Shown: positions 54,680 to 63,074 of the stretch, one piece after another | Layout: each line of letters opens with the position of its first letter | Position numbering within the stretch: the first letter of the stretch is position 1 | NCBI RefSeq assembly: GCF_003201875.1 | Contig: NZ_QJKD01000008.1 | Coordinates: 124,001-188,000, forward strand | Reading direction: 5' to 3' | DNA length: 64,000 bases | DNA from: Hungatella effluvii | Lineage (GTDB): Bacteria; Bacillota; Clostridia; Lachnospirales; Lachnospiraceae | The notes under the pieces: generated by a model | The model's database searches: none | Told to the model about the DNA's origin: nothing | Seen by the model: only the letters and a program-made list of their open reading frames with translations | Program-made: the position numbers and the translations under genes

Positions 54680-55711
54680 TCACTTCCGCTTCCCAGGGGC
54701 TTTTTTTCGTTTATCTGTCCGAACTTCTGGATTTTCATTCCGACTTTTTTCATTTTTCGTACGGTATTTTGTATCCTCATTCCAGACTTTTTCATTTTTC
54801 ATGCGGTATTTTTGATCTTCATTCCGGCCTTTTTCATTTTTTGTCCGACCTTTTAGATCTTCATTCCGGCTTTTTTCATTTTTCGCTCGGTATTTTGAGT
54901 CTTCGTTCCGGCCTTTTTCATTTTTTCCCCGATCTTTTTCATTCACCGTCCGGTCTTTTAAGGAAAGGCTGGATGTATCTTCCAGCCGGCGCATCAGCTC
55001 CGCGTATTCCTTCTTCGATACAGGCCGTGATTCACCGGCTTTTAGATCGCCCAGCTCTATATTTATGATTCTGACACGCTTCAGTTTTCGCACCTTGCAG
55101 CCCAGCTGCTCGCACATCCTGCGGATCTGGCGATTCAGTCCCTGGGTCAGTATAATACGGAACGATTTTTCTCCCGTCATCTCTGCGAAACACGGTTTTG
55201 TCGTCACATCCAGCTCCGGGAGAAAGACTCCTTTTCTCATCTTCTGAATAAATTCCGGTTTCACCGGCCGGTCAATAAACACGAGATACTCTTTCTCATG
55301 GCCGTTGCTGCCGCGCATCAGACGGTTCACTAAATCGCCCTGGTTGGTCATCAGAATCAATCCTTCAGACTCCTTATCGAGACGTCCCACCGGATAAATC
55401 CGCACAGGGCTGTCCACCATGTCCACAATATTGGGAGCACGGTCCTTGTCCGAGGTGGTGCAGACGATTCCGCACGGCTTATGCACCGCTAAGAGCACCC
55501 GGTCCGGTTTCTCCTCGGCGCCCTTTGTTCCTGCCGCAATTGTCCGTCCATTACAGACAACTGTTTCTCCATTTTTTATCTTCTGTCCCGGAACGGCGGT
55601 TCTTCCGCCGACCGTTACCTTACCTTCTTCTATCAGCCGGTCTGCTTCCCTTCTGGAGCAGATTCCAGCCCCGCTTAAGAATTTATTCAGGCGGATTCCG
55701 TCATCACCCAT
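54680..55711 (-). CDS. rluF: 23S rRNA pseudouridine synthase, RluF type
   Basis: 343 residues. N-terminal S4 domain (RLNKFLSGAGICSRREADRL), then the RsuA-family catalytic core with the nucleophilic Asp in GRLDKESEGL and the QGLNRQIRRM motif typical of RluF. The usual length is about 240-290; here the last 100 residues are a basic and charged 14-residue tandem repeat. The start at 55711 gives a standard S4 domain. 54509-54679 between it and ligA shows nothing recognisable. Confidence 0.88.
   Translation of the reverse strand: MGDDGIRLNKFLSGAGICSRREADRLIEEGKVTVGGRTAVPGQKIKNGETVVCNGRTIAAGTKGAEEKPDRVLLAVHKPCGIVCTTSDKDRAPNIVDMVDSPVRIYPVGRLDKESEGLILMTNQGDLVNRLMRGSNGHEKEYLVFIDRPVKPEFIQKMRKGVFLPELDVTTKPCFAEMTGEKSFRIILTQGLNRQIRRMCEQLGCKVRKLKRVRIINIELGDLKAGESRPVSKKEYAELMRRLEDTSSLSLKDRTVNEKDRGKNEKGRNEDSKYRAKNEKSRNEDLKGRTKNEKGRNEDQKYRMKNEKVWNEDTKYRTKNEKSRNENPEVRTDKRKKAPGKRK
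54725..54930 (-). repeat. Tandem 42-bp repeats in the rluF tail
   Basis: About five copies of a 14-residue unit of the form KYRxKNEKxRNEDx. Highly charged; probably unfolded and perhaps RNA-binding. Confidence 0.85.
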
Positions 55712-55974
55712 GTCTTATCTCCTTTTGCTCATTAAGTAAAAATTATATCATTGTTCCATGGCAGAAGTCAATTTATTCCGGGAAACGATTTGCGGAATTT
55801 TCCAATTTATCCGTGTGTCACGTACGTTTGAGCGTAATCTCTTAAAAGGTAATCTCCTAATTACTCTGTCCATATACGTAGGAAGGCCCAAGGTAAGGCA
55901 ACTATTCGTACTCCGTCGCACACTTTGGATGAAAGGGAGGCAGAGGTCTCATCAGTTTTCATTACAAAATATGC
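55712..55974. other. Intergenic stretch between feoB terminator and rluF
   Basis: No gene and no clear structure seen. It should hold the rluF promoter, but no good match stands out. Confidence 0.4.
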
Positions 55975-56030
55975 AAAAGCCCCCAGGAAGCAAACCATAC
56001 ATCCAGCAATATGGTTTGCTGCCTGGGGGC
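55975..56030 (-). terminator. Terminator of feoB
   Basis: A 20-bp stem with one mismatch, made of ATGGTTTGCTGCCTGGGGGC and its partner, followed on the minus strand by TTTTGC. It lies 21 bases after the feoB stop. Confidence 0.85.
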
Positions 56031-56051
56031 CCCCTCTAAACGTCTACATTC

Positions 56052-58625
56052 CTACAAAAACGCTCTTGCTATAGTCGTAAACAAAAAGCATACAACAATT
56101 CCGGTAACTGTAGGAACCAGGAAGGAAGCAATCGTCCACTTCACACTCTGGGTCTCTTTTTTGATTGTAAGGCAGGTGGTGGAACAAGGCCAGTGCATCA
56201 GGGAGAACAGCATGGTACTGACAGCCGTGATCCAGGTCCAGCCGTGGCTCACCAACAGATCTCTTAGTACTGACAGATCGCTGATATCCAGCAGACTTCC
56301 CTCTGCCATATAGGCCATGATGATGATCGGCACCACGATCTCATTTGCCGGGAATCCGAGGATAAAGGCCAGCAGTATGACGCCGTCCATTCCGATGACC
56401 TGGGCGAACGGATCCAGAAATCCGGAACAGTGCGCAAGGAGTGTCGCATCGCCCACGGAAATATTGGCCATCAACCAGATGATGAGTCCCGCCGGTGCCG
56501 CGACTACGATGGCACGGCCCAAGACGAACAGGGTTCTGTCAAAAATCGAGCGGACAATGACTTTTCCAATCTGCGGCTTCCGGTATGGCGGCAGTTCCAG
56601 CGTAAAGGAAGAGGGAACGCCTTTTAATACCGTGGCGGACAGAATCTTCGAGATCAGAAGTGTCATGAGCACTCCCAGGACGATGACTCCGGCCAGAATT
56701 GCAGCGGACAGGACTGAGGAGAATGCCCCGGCAGCGCTTCCTACGAAAAACATGGTAATAATGGCGATCATCGTCGGGAAACGTCCGTTACAGGGCACGA
56801 AGTTATTGGTGATCATGGCGATCAGCCGCTCCCTCGGAGAATCGATAATACGGCATCCGATGATTCCGGCGGCATTGCAGCCAAATCCCATACACATGGT
56901 CAGTGCCTGTTTTCCGCAGGCGGCACACCGTTTGAAGCACCGGTCCAGGTTAAATGCAACTCTTGGAAGGTAACCAAAGTCTTCCAGCAGCGTAAACAAC
57001 GGGAAAAAGATTGCCATTGGAGGCAGCATAACCGATATTACCCATGCCAGCACGCGGTAAACACCGTGGACGAGGAGATCGTTCAAAACAACCGGCATAC
57101 CGACGGCCAGGAACAGTTCACTGATCCGGTCCTCCAACCAGAACAGACCGTTGCTTAACATTTCTGACGGATAGTTGGCTCCCGTAATCGTCAGCCAGAA
57201 AACGCCTAAAAGAATCAGAAACATAATGGGAAATCCGGTTGCTTTGCTTGTAAACAGACGGTCCAGAAGACGATCCTTCTTATCATACTTCTGATTCTCA
57301 TACACCACCGCTCCCCGGCAGATAAACTCTGCTTTTCGGACAAATACCGATGCCATGTCATCGCTTACGCGCTTCTGCGTGATGCCCCGTTCCTTCCACT
57401 CTTCCCGAATTTCCGCCAGAAGGGAGCTTACTTCCAGCGATTCTGCCACGGGAGCGAGATATTTGCGGACGGCTTCCATCAGGTTCTCATTGGAATCCAG
57501 GAGACGGGCGCAGAGCCAGCGTATATTGACGCCTTCGCCAGCCGTCTTCTTTACCACAGGTGTGAGCCGGGCGATGGCCGCCTCGATGTATTCCGGATAC
57601 CGGATAAGAATCCGCGGCGCCGGATTTTCATCAAATCGTCTGTCTGCTGCCTTCTCTGCTGTTTTTCTAACTTCGTTTTCTATGTCTTTTACTTTTTCAG
57701 CCTCTGATTCCGCTGTTTCCATATTTCTTGCTTCTATATCTCTTGCTTCTATATCTCTTGCTTCTATATCTCTTGCTTCTATATCTCTTGCTTCTATGTT
57801 TTTTGCTTCCGCCTCTGCTTCCGTATCCTCCGTATTCACATCTGTTGGGGATACATCTGCGCTTTCTTTGACTTCTGCTTCGACTTCTGCTTCTTTTGAT
57901 CCCGCTTCCTCTATTTTCATTTTCGCTTCCGCATTTTCTGTTTCTTCTGCTTCCACTTCTGCTTCTGCTTCCAATTCCACGTCTTCCACGTCCACAGCTT
58001 CCATCTCAGCATAATCGCCCTCCACCACTTCCATGTTTTGGGCGCTCTCCAGCCTCTTGTTCAACTCCAGCACATGTTTCAGGCCTTCATAAATCTGTTC
58101 CAGTCCTTTTCCGCTCCTGGCCGCAGTTCCAATGACAGGCACACCCAGGCGCTCCTCCAGGACATCGAACCGGATAGAGATTGATTTTTTCTTAGCCTCA
58201 TCCATGAGATTGACGCAGACCACCGCCCGCCGGTTAGCCTCCAGAATCTGAAGCACCAGATTTAAATTTCGTTCCAGACAGGTGGCATCACAGACAACGA
58301 TAACTGCGTCCGGATTTTCAAAACAGATAAAATCTCTTGCCACCTCTTCCTCTGTGGAATGGGCCATCAGAGAGTAACAGCCAGGGATATCCACCATCAC
58401 ATATCCCTGCTCTCCGTCGTTTGCATAGCCCTGGGCGTTTGCCACTGTTTTTCCTGGCCAGTTTCCGGTGTGCTGATTCATTCCTGTCATTTCATTAAAT
58501 ACGGTACTCTTTCCCACATTCGGGTTGCCGGCCAGGGCGATCACCTTATCGTCTTCCTGGCGCTTCCTGATTTCCAGCCCGCAGTCTACGGACTTGATTC
58601 CGACAGAATCTCTGCTTAACCCCAT
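56052..58625 (-). CDS. feoB: Ferrous iron transporter FeoB with long acidic insertion
   Basis: 857 residues; GGAGG 7 bases before the ATG. G domain with GNPNVGKSTVFNEMTG (G1), DIPGCYS (G3) and NLMDEA (G4), then the membrane part with Gate motifs (MCMGFGCNAAGIIG, NFVPCNGRFP). It imports Fe(II). Residues about 195-335 are a Glu/Ala-rich insertion between the G domain and the membrane part that other FeoB proteins lack; it holds EARDI repeats. The 10-base overlap with feoA indicates one operon. Confidence 0.93.
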   Translation of the reverse strand: MGLSRDSVGIKSVDCGLEIRKRQEDDKVIALAGNPNVGKSTVFNEMTGMNQHTGNWPGKTVANAQGYANDGEQGYVMVDIPGCYSLMAHSTEEEVARDFICFENPDAVIVVCDATCLERNLNLVLQILEANRRAVVCVNLMDEAKKKSISIRFDVLEERLGVPVIGTAARSGKGLEQIYEGLKHVLELNKRLESAQNMEVVEGDYAEMEAVDVEDVELEAEAEVEAEETENAEAKMKIEEAGSKEAEVEAEVKESADVSPTDVNTEDTEAEAEAKNIEARDIEARDIEARDIEARDIEARNMETAESEAEKVKDIENEVRKTAEKAADRRFDENPAPRILIRYPEYIEAAIARLTPVVKKTAGEGVNIRWLCARLLDSNENLMEAVRKYLAPVAESLEVSSLLAEIREEWKERGITQKRVSDDMASVFVRKAEFICRGAVVYENQKYDKKDRLLDRLFTSKATGFPIMFLILLGVFWLTITGANYPSEMLSNGLFWLEDRISELFLAVGMPVVLNDLLVHGVYRVLAWVISVMLPPMAIFFPLFTLLEDFGYLPRVAFNLDRCFKRCAACGKQALTMCMGFGCNAAGIIGCRIIDSPRERLIAMITNNFVPCNGRFPTMIAIITMFFVGSAAGAFSSVLSAAILAGVIVLGVLMTLLISKILSATVLKGVPSSFTLELPPYRKPQIGKVIVRSIFDRTLFVLGRAIVVAAPAGLIIWLMANISVGDATLLAHCSGFLDPFAQVIGMDGVILLAFILGFPANEIVVPIIIMAYMAEGSLLDISDLSVLRDLLVSHGWTWITAVSTMLFSLMHWPCSTTCLTIKKETQSVKWTIASFLVPTVTGIVVCFLFTTIARAFL
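57721..57800 (-). repeat. 15-bp tandem repeat inside feoB
   Basis: About five copies encoding IEARD. In-frame unit length means that copy changes would not break the protein. Confidence 0.9.
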
Positions 58626-58972
58626 ATTACGTCCTCCGTTTCCTCCTGTTCTGACTTGCCCTCACAGATCGAGGCAGTATCTGCGGCCGAAACCATGCCT
58701 GGATTCTTCTCCGCTTTTGCTTTCCGGTATCCCGGCTCCATCCTGCATACCATCACACGTCCGGAGTCTTCACTCCTCAGCGCAATGACGGCCCCGCGGA
58801 TCACATAAGCGCAGGGATCTCCCAGAGGGCTCTTCCCCACACACTCCACCACGGTTCCTTCAATCAGACCGATGTCCTGAAGACGTCGTCTCATATCATC
58901 AAAAACGGCCAGCTCGGATATAACTGCCTTCTGGCCCTTTTTTAAATCGGTTAACTGGATTACTTCTGTCAT
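58616..58972 (-). CDS. feoA: FeoA-type SH3-like protein
   Basis: 118 residues; GGAGG 9 bases before the ATG. Core LTDLKKGQKAVISELAV ... RRRLQDIGLIEGTVVECV, then PLGDPCAYVIRGAVIALRSE, the standard FeoA fold. About 40 residues at the C-terminus are extra and charged. It regulates or assists FeoB. Confidence 0.9.
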   Translation of the reverse strand: MTEVIQLTDLKKGQKAVISELAVFDDMRRRLQDIGLIEGTVVECVGKSPLGDPCAYVIRGAVIALRSEDSGRVMVCRMEPGYRKAKAEKNPGMVSAADTASICEGKSEQEETEDVIWG

Positions 58973-59134
58973 TAAAATTTACCTCCGAAAATGTTTCCAT
59001 ATCCTAACATATGCGAAGGCTGGTACAGTGGTTCCGCAGGATTTTTGCATTTTTTCAGACAGCAGGCCTGTCATAGAACGTTCACCGCCGGAATATACTA
59101 AACTGATATGCGGATACCGACAAGGAGGTAACAA

Positions 59135-59554
59135 ATGGACCAGGAAGATAATTTTTATACATTAAAAGGCTATTCCCTGCTGGAACACGTTCAGATCACC
59201 TACTCCATGGAGGACTATTTGGAAATGATCTGCCGCCTCAGTCAGGACGGCACTCCGGTCCGGATCGGAGACCTCGCCAAATGCCTTCATGTCCGGCCTT
59301 CATCCGCCTCAAAAATGGCCGGAAACTTACGCAGCAGCGGGCTTGTTCGGTTTGAAAAATACGGTACGGTCACGCTGACCGAGGCGGGTCTTCAGCTTGG
59401 GCGCTATCTCCTGTTCCGCCATACGGTGCTGCAGAATTTCTTCTGCTATATCAATCAAACCACCGATGAACTGGAACAGGCCGAGAAAGTAGAGCATTTC
59501 ATCGATCCGAAAACCGTGTATAATTTAAAAAAATGGCTGGATAAATTTACATAG
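59135..59554 (+). CDS. DtxR/MntR-family metal-dependent regulator
   Basis: 139 residues; AAGGAGG before the ATG. The winged helix (YSMEDYLEMICRLSQDGTPV, then KCLHVRPSSASKMAGNLRSS) and the dimer part (LGRYLLFRHTVLQNFF) are DtxR-like; there is no SH3 domain. Divergent from feoAB with a 160-base control region, so it probably represses iron uptake. No clear operator was found. Confidence 0.85.
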   Translation: MDQEDNFYTLKGYSLLEHVQITYSMEDYLEMICRLSQDGTPVRIGDLAKCLHVRPSSASKMAGNLRSSGLVRFEKYGTVTLTEAGLQLGRYLLFRHTVLQNFFCYINQTTDELEQAEKVEHFIDPKTVYNLKKWLDKFT

Positions 59555-59609
59555 ACAGTCTTGTGCGAATCCGTAATTCGTCGTATACTATAGGTTACAC
59601 GATGAAATT

Positions 59610-59760
59610 GTAACAGTTCAGACGGCACATCTTCTTGACCGAAAAAGCCGGTCAAGAAGCATCGGATATTCATCCGATGTGAAAATTGGCGCATAAAGCC
59701 GCTTACAAGCAAGCTTGACGCTACTTCCTGCGCCAATTTTCCCGCCGTCTGAACTGTTAC
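59610..59760. mobile_element. 151-bp fold-back element (MITE-like) in the icd leader
   Basis: Ends GTAACAGTTCAGACGGC and its exact complement form a 17-bp terminal inverted repeat. Inside are three further hairpins: CTTCTTGACCG / CCGGTCAAGAAG, CATCGGAT / ATCCGATG, and GAAAATTGGCGCA / TGCGCCAATTTTC. A perfect 8-bp direct repeat ATGAAATT flanks it (59602-59609 and 59761-59768), the mark of transposition. It separates the icd promoter from its ribosome binding site. Confidence 0.8.
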
Positions 59761-59785
59761 ATGAAATTCAAGGAGGAACAGACAC

Positions 59786-60982
59786 ATGGATAAGATTAAG
59801 ATGACAACCCCCATCGTCGAGATGGACGGCGACGAGATGACCCGGATTCTCTGGAAGATGATCAAAGATCATTTACTGCTTCCCTACATTGACTTAAAAA
59901 CAGAATACTACGATCTCGGCCTGGAATACCGCGACGAAACAGACGATCAGGTCACCGTCGATTCCGCCAACGCCACTAAAAAATATAAGGTTGCAGTCAA
60001 ATGTGCCACCATCACCCCCAACGCCGCCCGTGTAAAAGAGTACAACTTAAAAGAGATGTGGAAGAGCCCCAATGGCACGATCCGCGCGATTCTTGACGGT
60101 ACTGTATTTCGTGCTCCGATTGTGGTTAAGGGAATCGAACCGTGTGTAAAGAACTGGAAAAAGCCGATCACTATTGCCAGGCATGCTTACGGCGACGTAT
60201 ATAAGGGTTCCGAGATGAAGATTCCGGGAGCCGGTAAAGTCGAGTTAGTCTATACGGCAGAAGACGGAAGCGAGACCCGTGAACTGGTACATAATTTCGC
60301 AGGCGCCGGTATTGTACAGGGCATGCACAACATAAATAATTCCATAGAAAGCTTTGCCAGAAGCTGTTTCAACTACGCGCTGGATACGAAACAGGATTTA
60401 TGGTTTGCCACCAAGGACACCATTTCCAAAAAATACGATCACACCTTCAAGGATATTTTCCAGGATATTTTCGATGCAGAGTATACTGCAAAGTTTGAGG
60501 AAGCCGGAATCACCTACTTCTATACTCTGATCGACGATGCGGTCGCCCGTGTCATGAAGTCCGAAGGCGGCTATATCTGGGCCTGCAAGAATTATGACGG
60601 CGACGTTATGAGCGACATGGTTTCTTCCGCATTTGGCTCTCTCGCCATGATGACCTCCGTTCTCGTATCTCCGGATGGCGATTACGAATATGAGGCAGCC
60701 CATGGAACCGTACAGCGCCACTATTACAAGCACTTAAAGGGAGAAGAGACCTCCACCAACTCGGTGGCTACCATTTTCGCCTGGACCGGTGCTTTGAGAA
60801 AGCGCGGAGAGTTAGACGGCAACAACGACCTGATGGATTTCGCAGACAAACTGGAGAAAGCCACCATCGATACCATCGAAAGCGGTGAGATGACAAAGGA
60901 TCTGGCACTCATCACCACCATACCGAATCCTACCGTATTAAACAGTGAGGATTTCATCAAAGCAATCGCTGCCCGTCTCTAA
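59786..60982 (+). CDS. icd: NADP-dependent isocitrate dehydrogenase, eukaryotic-type (subfamily II)
   Basis: 398 residues; AAGGAGG 10 bases before the ATG. Motifs: MDGDEMTRILW, SPNGTIRAILDGTVFR, the metal-binding NYDGDVMSD, and AAHGTVQRHY with Arg-His that favours NADP. It oxidises isocitrate to 2-oxoglutarate for glutamate synthesis. The leader contains the fold-back element above, which may affect its expression. Confidence 0.95.
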   Translation: MDKIKMTTPIVEMDGDEMTRILWKMIKDHLLLPYIDLKTEYYDLGLEYRDETDDQVTVDSANATKKYKVAVKCATITPNAARVKEYNLKEMWKSPNGTIRAILDGTVFRAPIVVKGIEPCVKNWKKPITIARHAYGDVYKGSEMKIPGAGKVELVYTAEDGSETRELVHNFAGAGIVQGMHNINNSIESFARSCFNYALDTKQDLWFATKDTISKKYDHTFKDIFQDIFDAEYTAKFEEAGITYFYTLIDDAVARVMKSEGGYIWACKNYDGDVMSDMVSSAFGSLAMMTSVLVSPDGDYEYEAAHGTVQRHYYKHLKGEETSTNSVATIFAWTGALRKRGELDGNNDLMDFADKLEKATIDTIESGEMTKDLALITTIPNPTVLNSEDFIKAIAARL

Positions 60983-61037
60983 GGGAGAGCTTCCCTTACC
61001 GGCCTTCAGCGAAACGTAATCTGACTGCTGCTACTGC

Positions 61038-61083
61038 AATCCCTCCGGACCGCGGGTCTTCTCACGGTACCGGGGGGATTTTC
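61038..61083 (+). terminator. Terminator after icd
   Basis: AATCCCTCCGG ... CCGGGGGGATT with T's after it; a stable GC-rich stem. Confidence 0.8.
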
Positions 61084-61121
61084 ATAAACAAGCTATTCAT
61101 TATTATCAGGAGGCTCTGTCC

Positions 61122-61670
61122 ATGAGATACAAACCCAAAGACCACACACTGAAAAACGGCGTTCTCTGCCACTTAAGAAGCCCTCTTCCCGCCGACGCGG
61201 CCGCCATCCTTCATCTGATGAAGGCCACCTCAGACGAGACAGACTTCCTGGCCCGGTACTCCGATGAAATTACCATGCCCACCCTGCGGGAAGAAAAATT
61301 TCTGGAGTCCACTCTGAGCAGTCCCGCCGACTTAATGATCTGTGCCGTTGTGGACGGAACCATCATCGCCAATGCCGGCTTAAGCCCTATCGCCCAAAGG
61401 GAACGGTACCGCCACCGCGCGACCTTCGGCATATCCATCCGGAAAGAGTACTGGGGCCTGGGAATCGGCTCCCTGCTTCTGTCGGCCATCATTACATGTG
61501 CCGGAGAAATGGGGCTGGAGATGATCGAGCTGGAGGTTGTCTGCGAAAATAAACGTGCGATCGCCCTTTATGAAAAACATGGCTTCCGCATCTACGGCAC
61601 CCGCCCCCATTCCTTTAAATACCGGGATGGCAGCTACGCCGATGAGCATCTCATGCTGCTGGACCTCTGA
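61122..61670 (+). CDS. GNAT-family N-acetyltransferase
   Basis: 182 residues; AGGAGG before the ATG. The acetyl-CoA motif is visible as RKEYWGLGIGSLLLSAII (Q/RxxGxG/A form), followed by LEVVCENKRAIALYEKHGF. The RimI/RimJ-like layout suggests a small-molecule or protein substrate; none can be named. Confidence 0.88.
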   Translation: MRYKPKDHTLKNGVLCHLRSPLPADAAAILHLMKATSDETDFLARYSDEITMPTLREEKFLESTLSSPADLMICAVVDGTIIANAGLSPIAQRERYRHRATFGISIRKEYWGLGIGSLLLSAIITCAGEMGLEMIELEVVCENKRAIALYEKHGFRIYGTRPHSFKYRDGSYADEHLMLLDL

Positions 61671-61690
61671 TTGTCCGGACTTCGAAGTAC

Positions 61691-61739
61691 GGTTCACAGA
61701 CTGTCTCCCATGACTCTTCTGTGAACCATCAAATTTTTC
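61691..61739 (+). terminator. Terminator after the GNAT gene
   Basis: GGTTCACAGA and TCTGTGAACC, 17-base loop, then ATCAAATTTTT. Confidence 0.7.
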
Positions 61740-61740
61740 A

Positions 61741-62029
61741 GTAACAGTTCACTCCCCACCAGGGGCGCCGCAGTCCGGTTCGGCCGGGCAGGCATCCTCA
61801 GTCTTTCCTGTGACTTTGCAGGGGATAAGAAGTTCTTAACGCGCAGAATTTTTCGTTCAGGTGAAATTCCCACTTGTCTGAGCGCAGCGAGTTTGGGAAT
61901 TTTACCTGGTTTTTAGAAAAATTCTGCACGTTTAGAACTTCTTATCCCCGAAACCGGAACTGGAAAGACTGAGGATGCCTGCCCGGCCGAACCGGACTGC
62001 GGCGCCCCTGGTGGGGAGTGAACTGTTAC
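61741..62029. mobile_element. 289-bp fold-back element with 68-bp perfect terminal inverted repeats
   Basis: Starts GTAACAGTTCACTCCCC and ends with the exact complement; the outer 68 bases pair perfectly, a short mismatch follows, then a further stem (GGGGATAAGAAGTTCT and partner) and an inner one (GGTGAAATTCCCA / TGGGAATTTTACC). It encodes nothing. The first 11 bases are the same as those of the element at 59610, so both belong to one family. Flanking repeats are at best imperfect (TTTTC on both sides). Confidence 0.8.
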
Positions 62030-62141
62030 GATTTTCGACATTATTTTTAAAAAAAGGACAAAAATCCCTGTTCAATTCATTATCAGAATGATATAATATT
62101 TATTATCATATGTTGTATTGGTAATGGAAGGGATCCTGATC

Positions 62142-63020
62142 ATGAATTTAAGACATCTTACTATCTTCAAAACCGTCTGTGAAGAGGGCAGTATTACCGG
62201 AGCGGCGAAAACGCTGTCCATGACGCAGCCGGCTATCTCTCACGCGATCAATGAACTGGAGGAATCCGTAGGCGCCTCTCTTTTCGACCGCGTTTCCAGG
62301 AAAATCGTCATCAATGAGAACGGCAAATTCTATCTCTCTAAAGTGATACCGCTTCTGGAGCTCTATCACGATCTTGAAACCTGTTCCGGCTCCTTAAACC
62401 GCCAGACTCCTCTTCGGATCGGCTCCTGTGTGACTCTGGCCAGTTTCCTGCTGCCCGGAGTTATTTCCCGTTTTATGAAAAGCAATCCGGAGTCCGTCGT
62501 CAAGGTCACGGTGAATAATTCAAAAGAGATTGCACAGCTGCTGCTGAAAAATGAGCTGGATATCGGTCTGATCGAGGGCGTGGTGCTGGGCGAACAGTTG
62601 GAGAAGATTCCATTTTCCTCCTATCCGCTGGCCGTCATCTGCGCTCCCGACCATCCATTCGCCCGCCCGGCCAGCCAGCCCGTATCCCTGGAACGCCTCG
62701 TGGAAGAACCCCTCATCCTGCGCGAGGAGGGCTGCACGATCAGAGACACCTTCGACTGCGCCCTGACTCTGCACAACTTAACCGCCGTGCCGCTGTGGTC
62801 CAGCACCAATTCCGACGTAATCGTCCAGGCCGCCCGTGAGAACCTGGGAGTAGGCGTCGTTCCCCGAATCTTTGCAGACCCCTACATTCAGCGCGGGGAG
62901 ATTGTGGAGATAGACGTAAAGGAATTTGATGTCAGCTGTATGAACCACGTGGTATTTAATAAAGATAAATTTCAGAGCGAAAGTTTCCAGGCGTTTATTA
63001 ATCTGGTGCTATTCGATTAA
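62142..63020 (+). CDS. LysR-family transcriptional regulator
   Basis: 292 residues from the ATG at 62142 (AAGGG upstream). N-terminal HTH: LRHLTIFKTVCEEGSITGAA, then QPAISHAINELEESVG. The effector domain (LRIGSCVTLASFLLPGVISR) is of the CysB-like kind. The target is not known; the neighbours on both sides point to no single pathway. Confidence 0.9.
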   Translation: MNLRHLTIFKTVCEEGSITGAAKTLSMTQPAISHAINELEESVGASLFDRVSRKIVINENGKFYLSKVIPLLELYHDLETCSGSLNRQTPLRIGSCVTLASFLLPGVISRFMKSNPESVVKVTVNNSKEIAQLLLKNELDIGLIEGVVLGEQLEKIPFSSYPLAVICAPDHPFARPASQPVSLERLVEEPLILREEGCTIRDTFDCALTLHNLTAVPLWSSTNSDVIVQAARENLGVGVVPRIFADPYIQRGEIVEIDVKEFDVSCMNHVVFNKDKFQSESFQAFINLVLFD

Positions 63021-63074
63021 TCTTGTTATCCAAAAAGTACGGCGGCGAAACAGGCTATTAACAAATCCACTATA

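Noticed and set aside
57355..58014. 219-codon plus-strand ORF opposite feoB
   Set aside because: Low-complexity Ser/Ala translation of the FeoB repeat on the wrong strand.
58973..59134. DtxR or Fur box between feoA and the regulator
   Set aside because: No 19-bp palindrome of the known types stands out; only a short GACAG/CTGTC repeat, which is too weak to call.
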